Under the pieces are notes generated by a model. That model was given only the letters and a program-made list of their open reading frames with translations. It was not told the origin of the DNA and did no database searches. 64,000 nt of DNA from a virus, in IMG/VR virus record IMGVR_UViG_3300042937_000753, positions 1 to 64,000 of that record; one strand, written 5' to 3'. Position 1 is the first letter of the stretch, and every line of letters begins with the position of its first letter. The position numbers and the translations under genes were made by a program. Below, one piece after another: positions 10,801 through 18,080 of this stretch.

Positions 10801-11777
10801 ATGAACTTTCACAAAAAACAGGTATTAGAGCAATTAGAAAAGATGAAGACTACGGAGGTTATGGGATTGCTAATGCCTCATATGCATCTCTATTAGGAAA
10901 GTTTGATGAAACTGTAGATGCTATGATGTATTCATTAAAAAAATATCATGCTTCTCCTAAAACAGCAAATGAAAGAAAAAAAGCCTTTGATAAACAAGAA
11001 TCAAAACAAAGTACTGCTGAACGACCACCTAAAATAGAAACAGTTAAAGACTTTAAAAAGTTATATGGTGTTTTAAATGGTGGACTTGCTAGTGCTGAAG
11101 CAAGACTTGTTAATTATACAGATCAACTTGCAGCATTAAATTCTTATAAAGATAATTTGATTAGCAAAATGAGTGATAAAAATAGTATTTATTTAAAAGA
11201 AGTAAATACTAAAATAGAGACTGTAACAAAAAGAAGAAAAGAGATTGTAGAACAAAAAGAGTATTTAGATAAAAAACTAACTAAGGCAAGAGATTTATAT
11301 AAGGGATTAGGTTATGGTGTTTTAGCTATAGCAGGAGTGGGTGTAGGTGTAGCCGGATTAAATTATGCTGAAACAATAACTAAACGTCAGAAGGATAAGA
11401 TAAAAGAAGCCATAAAAAGAAATGAAGAACTAAAAAACAGAGGTATAAAGCCTGAGTTTTTACATGAATATTTACCTGATGTGGTTACAGATTACATAAG
11501 AAAAAACCCTTCGGCAAAACATTGGCCAACAGGTGAAAAAATAGAAGTAACTTCTGATAGTAATATAGTAAGGCCAATGTCAACTACATTGAAAAAAGGA
11601 AATGTAGTATGGGATATGAAATACCGAGACATGGATACTAAATTAAAAACATATCAAAAGAATCTATTAAAACTAAATAAAAAGAGTTTAGGTGGTGAAA
11701 ATGAAATGGAACTTGAGTTAACTCAAAAAGAAATAGATGATTTAGTTTCTAGAGGCTATGTAGTTATTCAGAAATAA
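4896..11777 (+). CDS. Giant multidomain virion cargo protein: kinase-like, HExxH and nucleotidyltransferase-like motifs
   Basis: 2293 residues, starting two bases after the upstream stop. The N-terminus (MKKYIITSIP..., then YARGGE) resembles that of the gene at 15548. Residues about 100-170 are Gln/Glu/Lys-rich and coiled-coil-like. Around residues 805-915 a kinase-like pattern appears: IDISGGKSN (D890) followed by IIDLG (D910), like a catalytic loop plus metal-binding loop. HEFGH at 1180-1184 is an HExxH zinc-peptidase signature. A nucleotidyltransferase-type motif starts with GSS at 1589, with D1605 and D1607 (GDIDV) and a likely third acid D1648 (LDFNI). A coiled coil at about 2060-2135 precedes a Gly/Val-rich hydrophobic, membrane-like segment near 2138-2158. 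The C-terminus shares the GG...LTxxEI...RGY tail. Probably packaged and ejected with the genome. The enzymatic assignments are motif-level inference. Confidence 0.8.
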   Translation: MKKYIITSIPQNKKLNTYARGGEPGDKYFKYQNTQYKKDPQGNWYKWNGKSWSAAGYGDSAYDLDQHISLQDWEQAGRFQADDANWSNDKPKATTSNYETERNKVLNSPLATTQQKIKATQAPLKSNVDLNKKLVEQKQQEDYLAEQNKLRELQEEQRRKEEEEARLLNPNFYNSETLPAVARQSGALLTEKEEDDFEAHKKDLGQKYEYLAKDQLDNNYVRYKSEYKNNAKATFQNLEWDQADKLATLATQYNTNVSDADIREQFPKATDKELSQYKDFINSSSRDLTDQLLGYAHSVDLTKALKKTHWNSGPNNDQVKALDPNDPNHIELSGRMPGTVGEWGTRIADVIANPLDAIHYGMSPTEEMPMNMYEYEKAKQQIGFEDGADLNAVNSGLDFASWFHPVGMYAQGMKMIQPTGESLVKFAQDPSWGGAGNAALNIGMNALAFYGAKSPFKFLAENSAELMAAQKAEMYDFGSKLNKFNRETYTGPQYYSEQPLQKFLPLGPSNAPISGTVLKPGPNLLPTISQPHVVTESPLTTMTPAVEKRGTTPLLDTNISLYRQQPKGYTNNYTGPDDPGLIEHEGWGKIGDPDYQAPAIFPYSTVGKWWDSNASRMADTGVSPNTQINLANNPQQEVEILKVDIPFSEASKFAASKNPEAAPWAKQDTEYILPDKYKEAAESTPFLNKPASSIDDVAINLESQIANLKQQEVLNEESRKVLWADYKAGKITGEEYNVGAKKLNPNGFDNPRYELEKQLREHKVKQDISNTPQQNILQSEEQLGKNISDGGTNNKGVFELGDNYVARLSAHGYDDASRLVTYADKIKSPRTGKTLQVKEIDGKVYQVQNKVTGTPITQLSETELQNVPKKHIDNFWKDKAELDGLGLSIDISGGKSNIFYDPKKGFQIIDLGIGESSANEVIAETYKGLKLPSSVKPVKSKYNISGATDPVTGDAKKQFLKDLQEDGDYNLFKENAKIKDPQTGAWQSSFGVPNVQDDFFKGQGLSEENSLSGISGATDPITGDVINFSKDDNQIVSDIINDVRERKIGLWQTPEGQSRLQKMIDNTPSLKGQTPESMIEGVASMTNLNNIYASKLTAKESIELQMLKVDSLHDQGLITDTDYFNQSAALDEELKTVELSIAESEETLNKNYGFYSAESNTMGIQPGAWKNEDIAKIGSHEFGHILGSFGREGKVGTTYLDDKLKTLKLLPDSAEQLKIEFPNEAGSKLYTTAYNVMGEGRDNYQSKTKKYFEEGSGGTERVPMVSEVREDMLDKGIIKSEYDKITPKMLKDHYKDYKKTRGEKYPLRIYDVIKNDSENFNIMSEVLNALPMISVAATVYDQLDGNDDNSVTEASMLGLIGLIGKKPGTFKMPKRLQGIVNDFKKYGNGALTGLRELDVRYIKKETQKLLDEFAKTDVDLGYIYGKPGLYQEQGKLEGLINTRNDKFKNFFRDRELVVQGLDPKSSLAKYLFPEAEARVKLKQFDVDQYNKAADVFKVTPEGLESNKPSVFEGVTTTGEKTITDLSTGEKVKAEVKLPGAREEYKVVDGDLVKTDTSINTPIISTEYVTALKNSRNDVETKIPGAKVFGSSVLVTEAGMPHITGDIDVLISQSDYNKNVKNNFPFVQDYGPAKQHSVYKDYGQEGVLDFNIIHEDANGKVIPYYNPDIPDKTPTEIELFRQFYPDKFQEASAKAATTGKPLEINMSSKEFMAGIDPQVKTVIDSYETSPFNKWGLYNANKEKHILRPDVLIAYGKPEVVAKGQEAYIKSIVGHKGNLGHQFSEQALSDVNKNVEALVAMNFKGDNVLQVAQDPKRMQLAINDYYINNTVFSREISEYSLPGRKYKEDIIKTALTEWFPGKGASYNGIGLNTVQKGNPNHIMATDNPIIGHRQIGLKLDTNDPVSYVNSIVRGTSGNYVFTPEEFKFIEELADKYIPEVRSQMPSNFKARDILNLQPNLPFTNKPKEFLDELSQKTGIRAIRKDEDYGGYGIANASYASLLGKFDETVDAMMYSLKKYHASPKTANERKKAFDKQESKQSTAERPPKIETVKDFKKLYGVLNGGLASAEARLVNYTDQLAALNSYKDNLISKMSDKNSIYLKEVNTKIETVTKRRKEIVEQKEYLDKKLTKARDLYKGLGYGVLAIAGVGVGVAGLNYAETITKRQKDKIKEAIKRNEELKNRGIKPEFLHEYLPDVVTDYIRKNPSAKHWPTGEKIEVTSDSNIVRPMSTTLKKGNVVWDMKYRDMDTKLKTYQKNLLKLNKKSLGGENEMELELTQKEIDDLVSRGYVVIQK
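7725..7967 (+). repeat. Two 33-base in-frame direct repeats (ISGATDPxTGD)
   Basis: Copies at 7725-7757 and 7935-7967 encode ISGATDPVTGD and ISGATDPITGD (residues 944-954 and 1014-1024). They match at 30 of 33 bases and are exactly 210 bases apart. They lie between the kinase-like and HExxH segments of the 2293-aa protein and look like linker duplications. Confidence 0.8.
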
Positions 11778-11836
11778 ACTTATTATGTTTATCCATTAAA
11801 CTAAAAATTAGTATATTAATATATAGAACATGTTTT
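11778..11836 (+). promoter_or_regulatory. A/T-rich gap inside the structural operon, possible promoter or processing site
   Basis: One of only two gaps longer than 10 bases in the + strand operon. It contains a short palindrome (ACTAA-aaa-TTAGT) and the word TATGTTTA, one base off the Bacteroidota -7 element TAnnTTTG. No clear -33 element or terminator is seen. The other gap (18023-18080) shares TAAACT followed by an A/T-rich run. Function is a guess. Confidence 0.25.
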
Positions 11837-14800
11837 ATGAAAAAAATAAAAGTAAGAATATACAAAGATCCAAATGGTCAAGGAGAGTATGTAAACAAAA
11901 CTGCTAACTTTTTGAAAAAGGCTCGTAGTGGAATGCAAGTTGATAGTCTTGAACTAGAAGAAGAAATATTAAATCAACTAGCTATTACACAAGATGTTGA
12001 TGTAATTGCAAGTAAGCTAGAGGATGATTATGGACTAGATTATTTTGAAGCATTAGATCAAATTGAAAATGTAGTTGGTGGTCTTTATAGACAAGATGTA
12101 ACTGCAACAAAAAATGAAATACTAGATCAAGATCCAAATGTTGATCAACCAGAAGTTATTAAACCAAAATTATATAATACCGATGAACCATGGGTATCAG
12201 ATGATAATAGTGGTTGGGATGATTTTGGTGAAGAAACAGAAGATGCTGAAGGTACATCAGAATATGATGATTTAGCACAAGAAGATGAACAAGCATTATC
12301 TTTACAAAAAAAAGGAGGAACCGTGAGTAAAAAGAAATTTGTTAAAACAGTTGTAAGAGGTCTTAGAAAAGCTGCAGAAGGAATGCAACAAGAGCAATCT
12401 AGTGAAGCATCTCCTATGGATATTCCAATAGGTGGTAGAGCAAGTCATATAGCTAGTTTTAGAAGAGGTTTAAAAGATTTAGGTAATGAGTTTTATGCTA
12501 AGAAAATTTATGATGAAACTCAAAAATTAAAAAATGAAACAGAACAGTTACCAACTGTACAACCAGGAATGATGAGAGCACAATACGGAATGCAAATGGA
12601 AAAAGATCCTGAAGATTATTCACATCATCTTTTAGCTTTAGCAGAAGCTAATTCAAATATATTTGATGAACCTATGAATCAAATACACGGAGCAGGTTTT
12701 GAAAACATTCCTGAAGCTAGAAGAGGTAGAGAACAAAGACAAGCTGATAGACAACAAAAAAATATGTCTAAAGATTGGAATAATGCATTTGGAGATATGG
12801 CTGCGGGATATTTTGGTGTACCAGGGATGCCTAATTATTTACAAGTAGTTAATCCACAAATGGTTAATCCACAAGCTAATGTAACTTCTCAAAATCAAGG
12901 AAACCCAACAGGTCCATTTATAGATGTTAACTATAAAAAAGGTCCTTGGTGGTCAGGTAAAAGAGAATGGTCTGCTAAAGGAATTCCTGCAGAAATGTTA
13001 ATGGGTGCTGGAAGAGGTAATGGTGTTATGCCAGGTCATGGTTATATGCCTAGCAATTCATGGTCAAATAGTTCATCATGGAACACACAAAGAAATTTTC
13101 CTGGTGAAATCATAAGAAGTAAATCTAGAACTATTAATGCTGCGGCAGATCCTGCAAAGAATAGTCGTACAAGTTCTACAACAACTACAAGTAATAGTTC
13201 AAGCAGTAACATATCAACTGTTTTAAATAATAATTCTGAAGAAAATAACACTGCACAGAATCTAGAAGAAAATGAGTATGAGAGAAGTTTTATGGATAAA
13301 ACATTGGATCCAGAAAACAAAATGCATGGTACTCAGTTTTCTTTTATGAATGTTCAAGATCCGGAAGAGTTAAGACAAGGAAACTTTGATAACTATTATT
13401 TTACAGATCCTAAAACAGGTGTGACTTATATGTCTAATAATTTTGGTACTGAGATGGATGCTGGAAAAGAATCATGGAATCCGGTTACATTACCTCCAGA
13501 GCAAATGGAAAGATTAGGACATCCAATTCAACATTGGGATTCAGATCCTAATAATCCAGATGGAGCTCCTATATATAATCCTGAAAAAAGCAGATTCATA
13601 AAACCAAATAATTGGTTACAATATGAGTATGATCAAAATAAAGAGATGGGTCAACCTTTTGATGAAGATAAATATTATCAAACTAATTATCCTCAAGAAT
13701 ATAACCAACTCATTAAAGCATATGGTGGGCCGGTGAGTAATCCACAGATGGATGCCAATGGTAATCTACAAAGATTTGTTTACGGAGGTAATGATATGGG
13801 TGTATCACCAATTGTAGCATATGATAATAATGATATTAACTCTAAAGACATAGATGATCCATTCATGTTTAGAAAAGGTGGTTTATATAAGTATGAAGGA
13901 GAAGAGAATAGTCAAGTTGATTATACTGTTACAAATCCTCCTGCGGCTACTCCACCAAACCAGTATCAGACTCCTGCATTTAATAGATACAATTCTAATG
14001 CAACATCTCAAAGTAACTTTGCTGCATTTAATGAAATGAAAAAGAGAGGTTTAGTAACAGGTAATTATAATCCTGCTCAATCATATGATATGAGTAATAC
14101 TGGTACAACTACAAAAACATCTGGTAGTTCTGGTATAAAAGCAAATTCACCAGCTCCAGGTTGGACATGGGAAGAATGGAATGCGTTACCAGAATCAGCA
14201 AGAACTAAGATTGGTCAAAATTTACAAGGACAAAATACCCAAAATCAAGGTACTACAACTCAAGGTGGTTATCCTACAGCACCTTCAATAAAACAACAGT
14301 TGTTAGATAAGTTTTCTCCATTTAAGAGAAATCAACAAACTGGAAAATTTTATGACTTTATGTGGGCATCTCAACAAGGTGCTCCAACTACTGCAGATGG
14401 TAAACCATATCAAGTACCAGGTGGAACACAACCTGGTCAAGGACAACCTGGTACTGGACAACCAGGGCAAGGACAAGGTGCACCAGGACAACCAAATAAA
14501 GCAGGTTATTACTATGACTATAAGCTTGAAAAAGGGCCTTGGTGGAAAGGAAATAAACAAAGTATGTCTATGACTGGTAAATGGATAGACCCTAACAATC
14601 CTAATGCAGGTACCTCAGCAAATACAGGACAATTTAATAATGGTCAAGGACCTACAGTTAATGCTGGTAATACTAATCAACCTACTACAAATACAGGTGT
14701 TCAACCTGATGGTACTAGATTTGTAAAAGGTATGTCAATTGGTGATAATCAAATGATAAAAACCAATACAGATGTTAAGGGTAATAATATGGGTATTGAT

Positions 14801-15544
14801 AATAAAGGTAGACTTGTAAGTTCTGGAGCTCCGGGACGTACAACAGCACCTGCTACAACTCCACCAGAAGTTGTAGAAGAATATCCTGGATTACCATTTG
14901 AATATGGTGGTTACATGGCTTATGGTGGTAATGTTCCAGAGTTTCAACTTGCTGGTCAGTTTAGTGGAAGTGGTCCTTTTGATCCTAATAATAATGTAAA
15001 TACTATTAATAATGTAAATACTAATGATTGTAGTGAAGAAGATACAAAAGATCCAAACAGTCCTTGTTATGTTCCTGCTTTTGCTAGACCTGGTGCAACT
15101 CTACAAGAAATGATGGGTACAAATACAAATACAAATACTGAGCAACCTAAAGATTTTACAGTAAATTATGAACTTAATAAAGCAAGAACTCTTGATTTAG
15201 GAAACGTAGGTAATATTGGAATGGCTGCAGCAAGAATAGGAACAGGTGCTGGTAATATGGCAGACACTATGTATAATGAAAATTATCTTAATTCAAGAAC
15301 AGATAGTGGTAATAGAGAATCTGTAAACTACAATGAAACACATGGTGGATATCTAGAGGATGGAAGAATTGGTGCTAAACAACAAGGTAGAGGAGCAAAA
15401 GGATTTAACAGTGTTGTTGGTACAGGTGCCTTTAGTAAATTGGGTGGTCAATTAAAATATGCAAAAGGTGGTGTATATGATCTTACAGAAGAAGAAGTAG
15501 GTAAAATACTTGCTGCTGGTGGTCAAATCAAATTTATAAAATAA
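11837..15544 (+). CDS. Putative internal virion protein, 1235 aa, low-complexity Gly/Gln/Asn-rich
   Basis: Begins with ATG after a 59-base A/T gap. The N-terminal 90 residues form a Lys-rich start (MKKIKVRIYKDPNG) plus an acidic helical region. A Lys/Arg-rich stretch follows at about 160-185. The middle is low-complexity: Ser/Thr/Asn runs near 430-480 and a collagen-like Gly-Pro-Gln segment near 865-885. A motif with GPWW is duplicated (near residues 370 and 900). YGG or KGG tripeptides recur throughout. The C-terminus (AKGGVYDLTEEEV... AAGGQIKFIK) is the clearest copy of the tail shared with the two upstream genes. Crassvirales-type genomes encode similar disordered proteins near the cargo genes. 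Structural or cargo role inferred; no enzymatic motif. Confidence 0.75.
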   Translation: MKKIKVRIYKDPNGQGEYVNKTANFLKKARSGMQVDSLELEEEILNQLAITQDVDVIASKLEDDYGLDYFEALDQIENVVGGLYRQDVTATKNEILDQDPNVDQPEVIKPKLYNTDEPWVSDDNSGWDDFGEETEDAEGTSEYDDLAQEDEQALSLQKKGGTVSKKKFVKTVVRGLRKAAEGMQQEQSSEASPMDIPIGGRASHIASFRRGLKDLGNEFYAKKIYDETQKLKNETEQLPTVQPGMMRAQYGMQMEKDPEDYSHHLLALAEANSNIFDEPMNQIHGAGFENIPEARRGREQRQADRQQKNMSKDWNNAFGDMAAGYFGVPGMPNYLQVVNPQMVNPQANVTSQNQGNPTGPFIDVNYKKGPWWSGKREWSAKGIPAEMLMGAGRGNGVMPGHGYMPSNSWSNSSSWNTQRNFPGEIIRSKSRTINAAADPAKNSRTSSTTTTSNSSSSNISTVLNNNSEENNTAQNLEENEYERSFMDKTLDPENKMHGTQFSFMNVQDPEELRQGNFDNYYFTDPKTGVTYMSNNFGTEMDAGKESWNPVTLPPEQMERLGHPIQHWDSDPNNPDGAPIYNPEKSRFIKPNNWLQYEYDQNKEMGQPFDEDKYYQTNYPQEYNQLIKAYGGPVSNPQMDANGNLQRFVYGGNDMGVSPIVAYDNNDINSKDIDDPFMFRKGGLYKYEGEENSQVDYTVTNPPAATPPNQYQTPAFNRYNSNATSQSNFAAFNEMKKRGLVTGNYNPAQSYDMSNTGTTTKTSGSSGIKANSPAPGWTWEEWNALPESARTKIGQNLQGQNTQNQGTTTQGGYPTAPSIKQQLLDKFSPFKRNQQTGKFYDFMWASQQGAPTTADGKPYQVPGGTQPGQGQPGTGQPGQGQGAPGQPNKAGYYYDYKLEKGPWWKGNKQSMSMTGKWIDPNNPNAGTSANTGQFNNGQGPTVNAGNTNQPTTNTGVQPDGTRFVKGMSIGDNQMIKTNTDVKGNNMGIDNKGRLVSSGAPGRTTAPATTPPEVVEEYPGLPFEYGGYMAYGGNVPEFQLAGQFSGSGPFDPNNNVNTINNVNTNDCSEEDTKDPNSPCYVPAFARPGATLQEMMGTNTNTNTEQPKDFTVNYELNKARTLDLGNVGNIGMAAARIGTGAGNMADTMYNENYLNSRTDSGNRESVNYNETHGGYLEDGRIGAKQQGRGAKGFNSVVGTGAFSKLGGQLKYAKGGVYDLTEEEVGKILAAGGQIKFIK
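12925..14590 (+). repeat. Divergent duplicated GPWW motif within the 1235-aa protein
   Basis: Two segments, near 12925-12985 and 14505-14590, encode YKKGPWWSGKREWSAKG and YKLEKGPWWKGNKQSMS. Both have a Tyr-Lys lead-in, the invariant GPWW and a following Lys/Gly. The DNA is diverged, so the duplication is old or the motif is selected at protein level. Confidence 0.65.
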
Positions 15545-15547
15545 GAC

Positions 15548-18022
15548 ATGAGAGTTCAAATAACAAAGTTACCTATTGATAAAGCTGCTTATGGAAAGCA
15601 GGTACAAGGATCATTGTCTTTAAGTCCAGGAGCTTTTGGTGGTGGTGATTATAAAGCATCAAGTGATAAATCTTATCGTGGTGTTAGAGGTTCAGTGGAT
15701 GAAGTTCCTAGAGAAGAAGCTAACTTAGAGGCTGAAGGTGGAGAAACTGCTTTTGGTCCTATAACAGGACAGTCAATACCTGATCATTTAAAGATTAAAG
15801 GTAAAAGACATACTGAAGGTGGTGTACCTTTGAATCTTCCAGATGACACTTTTATTTTTAGTGACACAGCTTCACTAAGAATAAATGATCCATCTGTATT
15901 AGCAATGTTTAATAAGACACCTAAGAAAGGTGGTTATACTCCTGCAGAAATTGCAAAGCCCTATAACATCAATAAATATAAATCAATCTTATTAGATCCT
16001 GATACAAGTAGGTTAGAAAGAGATACTGCTACTATCATGATTAAGAATTATATTATGAAGTTAGGTTCACTTGCATTAGTTCAAGAATCTATGAAAGGAT
16101 TTCCACAAGGTATTCCAGAAATGGCTAAGCCATATATGGAAGCTAATGGAATTGCTGAAGAGGACTTAATGCCAGAGTTAAAAGAACAAGCTGATGCATT
16201 AGAGCAAGCAATGAGTTCTGGTCAACCTACAGGAATGCAACAAGGACAAAATCCAATGGCTGCTCAAGAGATGCAACAAATGGATCCTGAGCAAGCTATG
16301 CAGGCAGACCAAGCAATGATGAATCAAGGACAAGGTCAACCATCTTATCCACAACAAATGCCTAGTGGAGCTCCTGTAGCTTCACCAGAAATGATGCAAC
16401 AAATGGCTGGTCAAGGTTCTATGCCTCCACCAGACATGATGCAAGAACAAGGTATGATGCAATATGGCGGAATGCCCTATGCTGCTTATGGTATGGAAAT
16501 GGGAGGTTATGACTTTCCATATGATCCAAATCAAATGGCTATGGGTGGTATGCCTAAGTTTTCTGGTCCTGGAAATAGTCAAGTTAATGGTGGCCCTGGC
16601 GGGCCTGGTGGTCCAACAGTTACAGTAAATAATATTGCTGCTACTAGAACAAATGCTGCCCCAACTGAACAAGGATGGACTCAGGGTACACCTGTTGGTG
16701 CAACTGGTCAAAATGCACAAGGTTGGTCTAGAACAACAAGAGGTCAAGGAGAGGCTGTAACATATCATACTGGCAGCGGAGGAGGAACTGAAAGAGGGGT
16801 TGCTCAAGGAATCTGTTCTAAAATTAATAAATCAGGTAATATTGAAGAAGCAATTAGAGAGGCTTTTCCTGCTTATCTAAAAGGTAAAAGACAAGGTGAT
16901 CCAGGTTATGAAGAAGTAATGGCAGCAGCTGTTGCTAAATTATCTGCTAATCCTCTATATAAAGATTGTATTACTGCGGCTAATGCAAAATTTGTAAAGA
17001 AAACAGCAGTTTTTATGGATGAAACAGAGCCTGAAAAAAAATGTCCATGTGAAGATGAAAATGGAAATGTAATTGAAGGCATGTTTGCTAGTCAAGATGA
17101 GAATGGAAACTGTCTTGAAGAAACTTGTGGTAGTGAAACTGAAACTCTTATGTGTAAATGTGTTGATCCAGTAACAGGTGCTGAAAAAGAATTCCCTATT
17201 GAAAATGAAGAGCAATGTGTTTGTCAAGATGGTAGCCGTGGTCAAGCTGTTGCAGGAGGAATTGATTCTCCACATCTAAGTAAAAGATCTAGAATGGATA
17301 TTGCAAGAAATGCATCAATGAAAACTGGTGTAGCAAGAGACAATGTTGTTTTGCCAGGAAGAGCTCAAATAGAAGGTGCTTATGAAGAATATCAAACTAA
17401 AGTTGATACAGCTCAATCTGCAGTAAATGCAATGCAGAATGCTGTAATGAATGGTATGGCTGGATCAACAGCTTCTAAACAAGTTCAAATGAAAGATCTA
17501 CTTGGTAAGTCTTTAAGAGCTTCTATAGATGCAGTAGCTGGTGTACAATCTAGAAACGTGGATAGACAAAGAGAAACTAATGTTCAAAAGGCTAATATTG
17601 ATAATGCTAATATAAGTGCTAGAACTCTTGGAATATCAGCGGCTTTAAGCAGTCAAAAAGATTCTAGAAATCAAGAAACTGTTAATGAAAATAGAAGACT
17701 CTTTAATACAATGGGTGCTGGAATAGCAGGAGCAGATAGAATGGCTCAATTGCAACAAGTAAACAAAGGATCTAATCAATTCAATGCTGATTATGAGAAT
17801 GAGTTTGTTTATAATACGGGTGTACAAAAACCATTTACTGGTGCTGGTAGCGCATCTCTTGAAGATAGAACAAATTATTATTTAGGTAAAACTGGAGACT
17901 ATGACAAAGCATTTGAAATGGCATATAAAGAAGGAAGGCTTAATAAGACAAGACTTGGTGGTCAAAGATTAGCCAATGGGGGTTATGTTTTAGCTAGCAA
18001 TGTATATCCTTTTATATTATAA
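15548..18022 (+). CDS. Putative conserved virion protein, 824 aa, Gln/Met-rich with a CxC cluster
   Basis: Starts three bases after the previous stop. The N-terminus MRVQITKLPIDKAAYGK matches the style of the 2293-aa protein (IT.IP). Residues about 55-210 form a compact conserved-looking block: PREEANLEAEGGE, GKRHTEGGVPLNLPDD, FIFSD and LVQESMKGFPQG. I recall similar blocks in crAss-like structural proteins. Residues 220-330 are Gln/Met/Gly-rich and disordered. Around 498-560 there are eight Cys, including three CxC pairs (CPC, CKC, CVC), each followed by an acidic turn and Gly. The C-terminal third is helical and Gln/Ala-rich. It lacks the GG-tail seen in its neighbours. Probable internal or connector-associated virion protein; no catalytic motif. 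Confidence 0.78.
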   Translation: MRVQITKLPIDKAAYGKQVQGSLSLSPGAFGGGDYKASSDKSYRGVRGSVDEVPREEANLEAEGGETAFGPITGQSIPDHLKIKGKRHTEGGVPLNLPDDTFIFSDTASLRINDPSVLAMFNKTPKKGGYTPAEIAKPYNINKYKSILLDPDTSRLERDTATIMIKNYIMKLGSLALVQESMKGFPQGIPEMAKPYMEANGIAEEDLMPELKEQADALEQAMSSGQPTGMQQGQNPMAAQEMQQMDPEQAMQADQAMMNQGQGQPSYPQQMPSGAPVASPEMMQQMAGQGSMPPPDMMQEQGMMQYGGMPYAAYGMEMGGYDFPYDPNQMAMGGMPKFSGPGNSQVNGGPGGPGGPTVTVNNIAATRTNAAPTEQGWTQGTPVGATGQNAQGWSRTTRGQGEAVTYHTGSGGGTERGVAQGICSKINKSGNIEEAIREAFPAYLKGKRQGDPGYEEVMAAAVAKLSANPLYKDCITAANAKFVKKTAVFMDETEPEKKCPCEDENGNVIEGMFASQDENGNCLEETCGSETETLMCKCVDPVTGAEKEFPIENEEQCVCQDGSRGQAVAGGIDSPHLSKRSRMDIARNASMKTGVARDNVVLPGRAQIEGAYEEYQTKVDTAQSAVNAMQNAVMNGMAGSTASKQVQMKDLLGKSLRASIDAVAGVQSRNVDRQRETNVQKANIDNANISARTLGISAALSSQKDSRNQETVNENRRLFNTMGAGIAGADRMAQLQQVNKGSNQFNADYENEFVYNTGVQKPFTGAGSASLEDRTNYYLGKTGDYDKAFEMAYKEGRLNKTRLGGQRLANGGYVLASNVYPFIL

Positions 18023-18080
18023 TAAACTTAATAGGTTTAATAAACTTAAAAAATTTTAATAGTTTTATAACAAAAATATT
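18023..18080 (+). promoter_or_regulatory. A/T-rich gap with direct and inverted TAAACTTA words
   Basis: The 58-base gap contains AATAAACTTAATAGGTTTA (from 18021), an imperfect palindrome with TAAAC/GTTTA arms, then a second AATAAACTTA. TAGGTTTA and TAGTTTTA are each one base off the Bacteroidota -7 consensus TAnnTTTG. Possible internal promoter or operator; no expression evidence. Confidence 0.28.

Noticed and set aside
12311-12330. Perfect Shine-Dalgarno (AAGGAGG) followed by an in-frame GTG inside the 1235-aa gene
   Set aside because: The AGGAGG comes from codons for a KGG tripeptide, which recurs in this protein family; other genes here do not use Shine-Dalgarno signals. An internal start is possible but not supported.
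14415-14510. Short Gly-Pro-Gln repeat as a CRISPR or tandem DNA repeat
   Set aside because: It is a coding low-complexity (collagen-like) segment with diverged, irregular units and no spacers.
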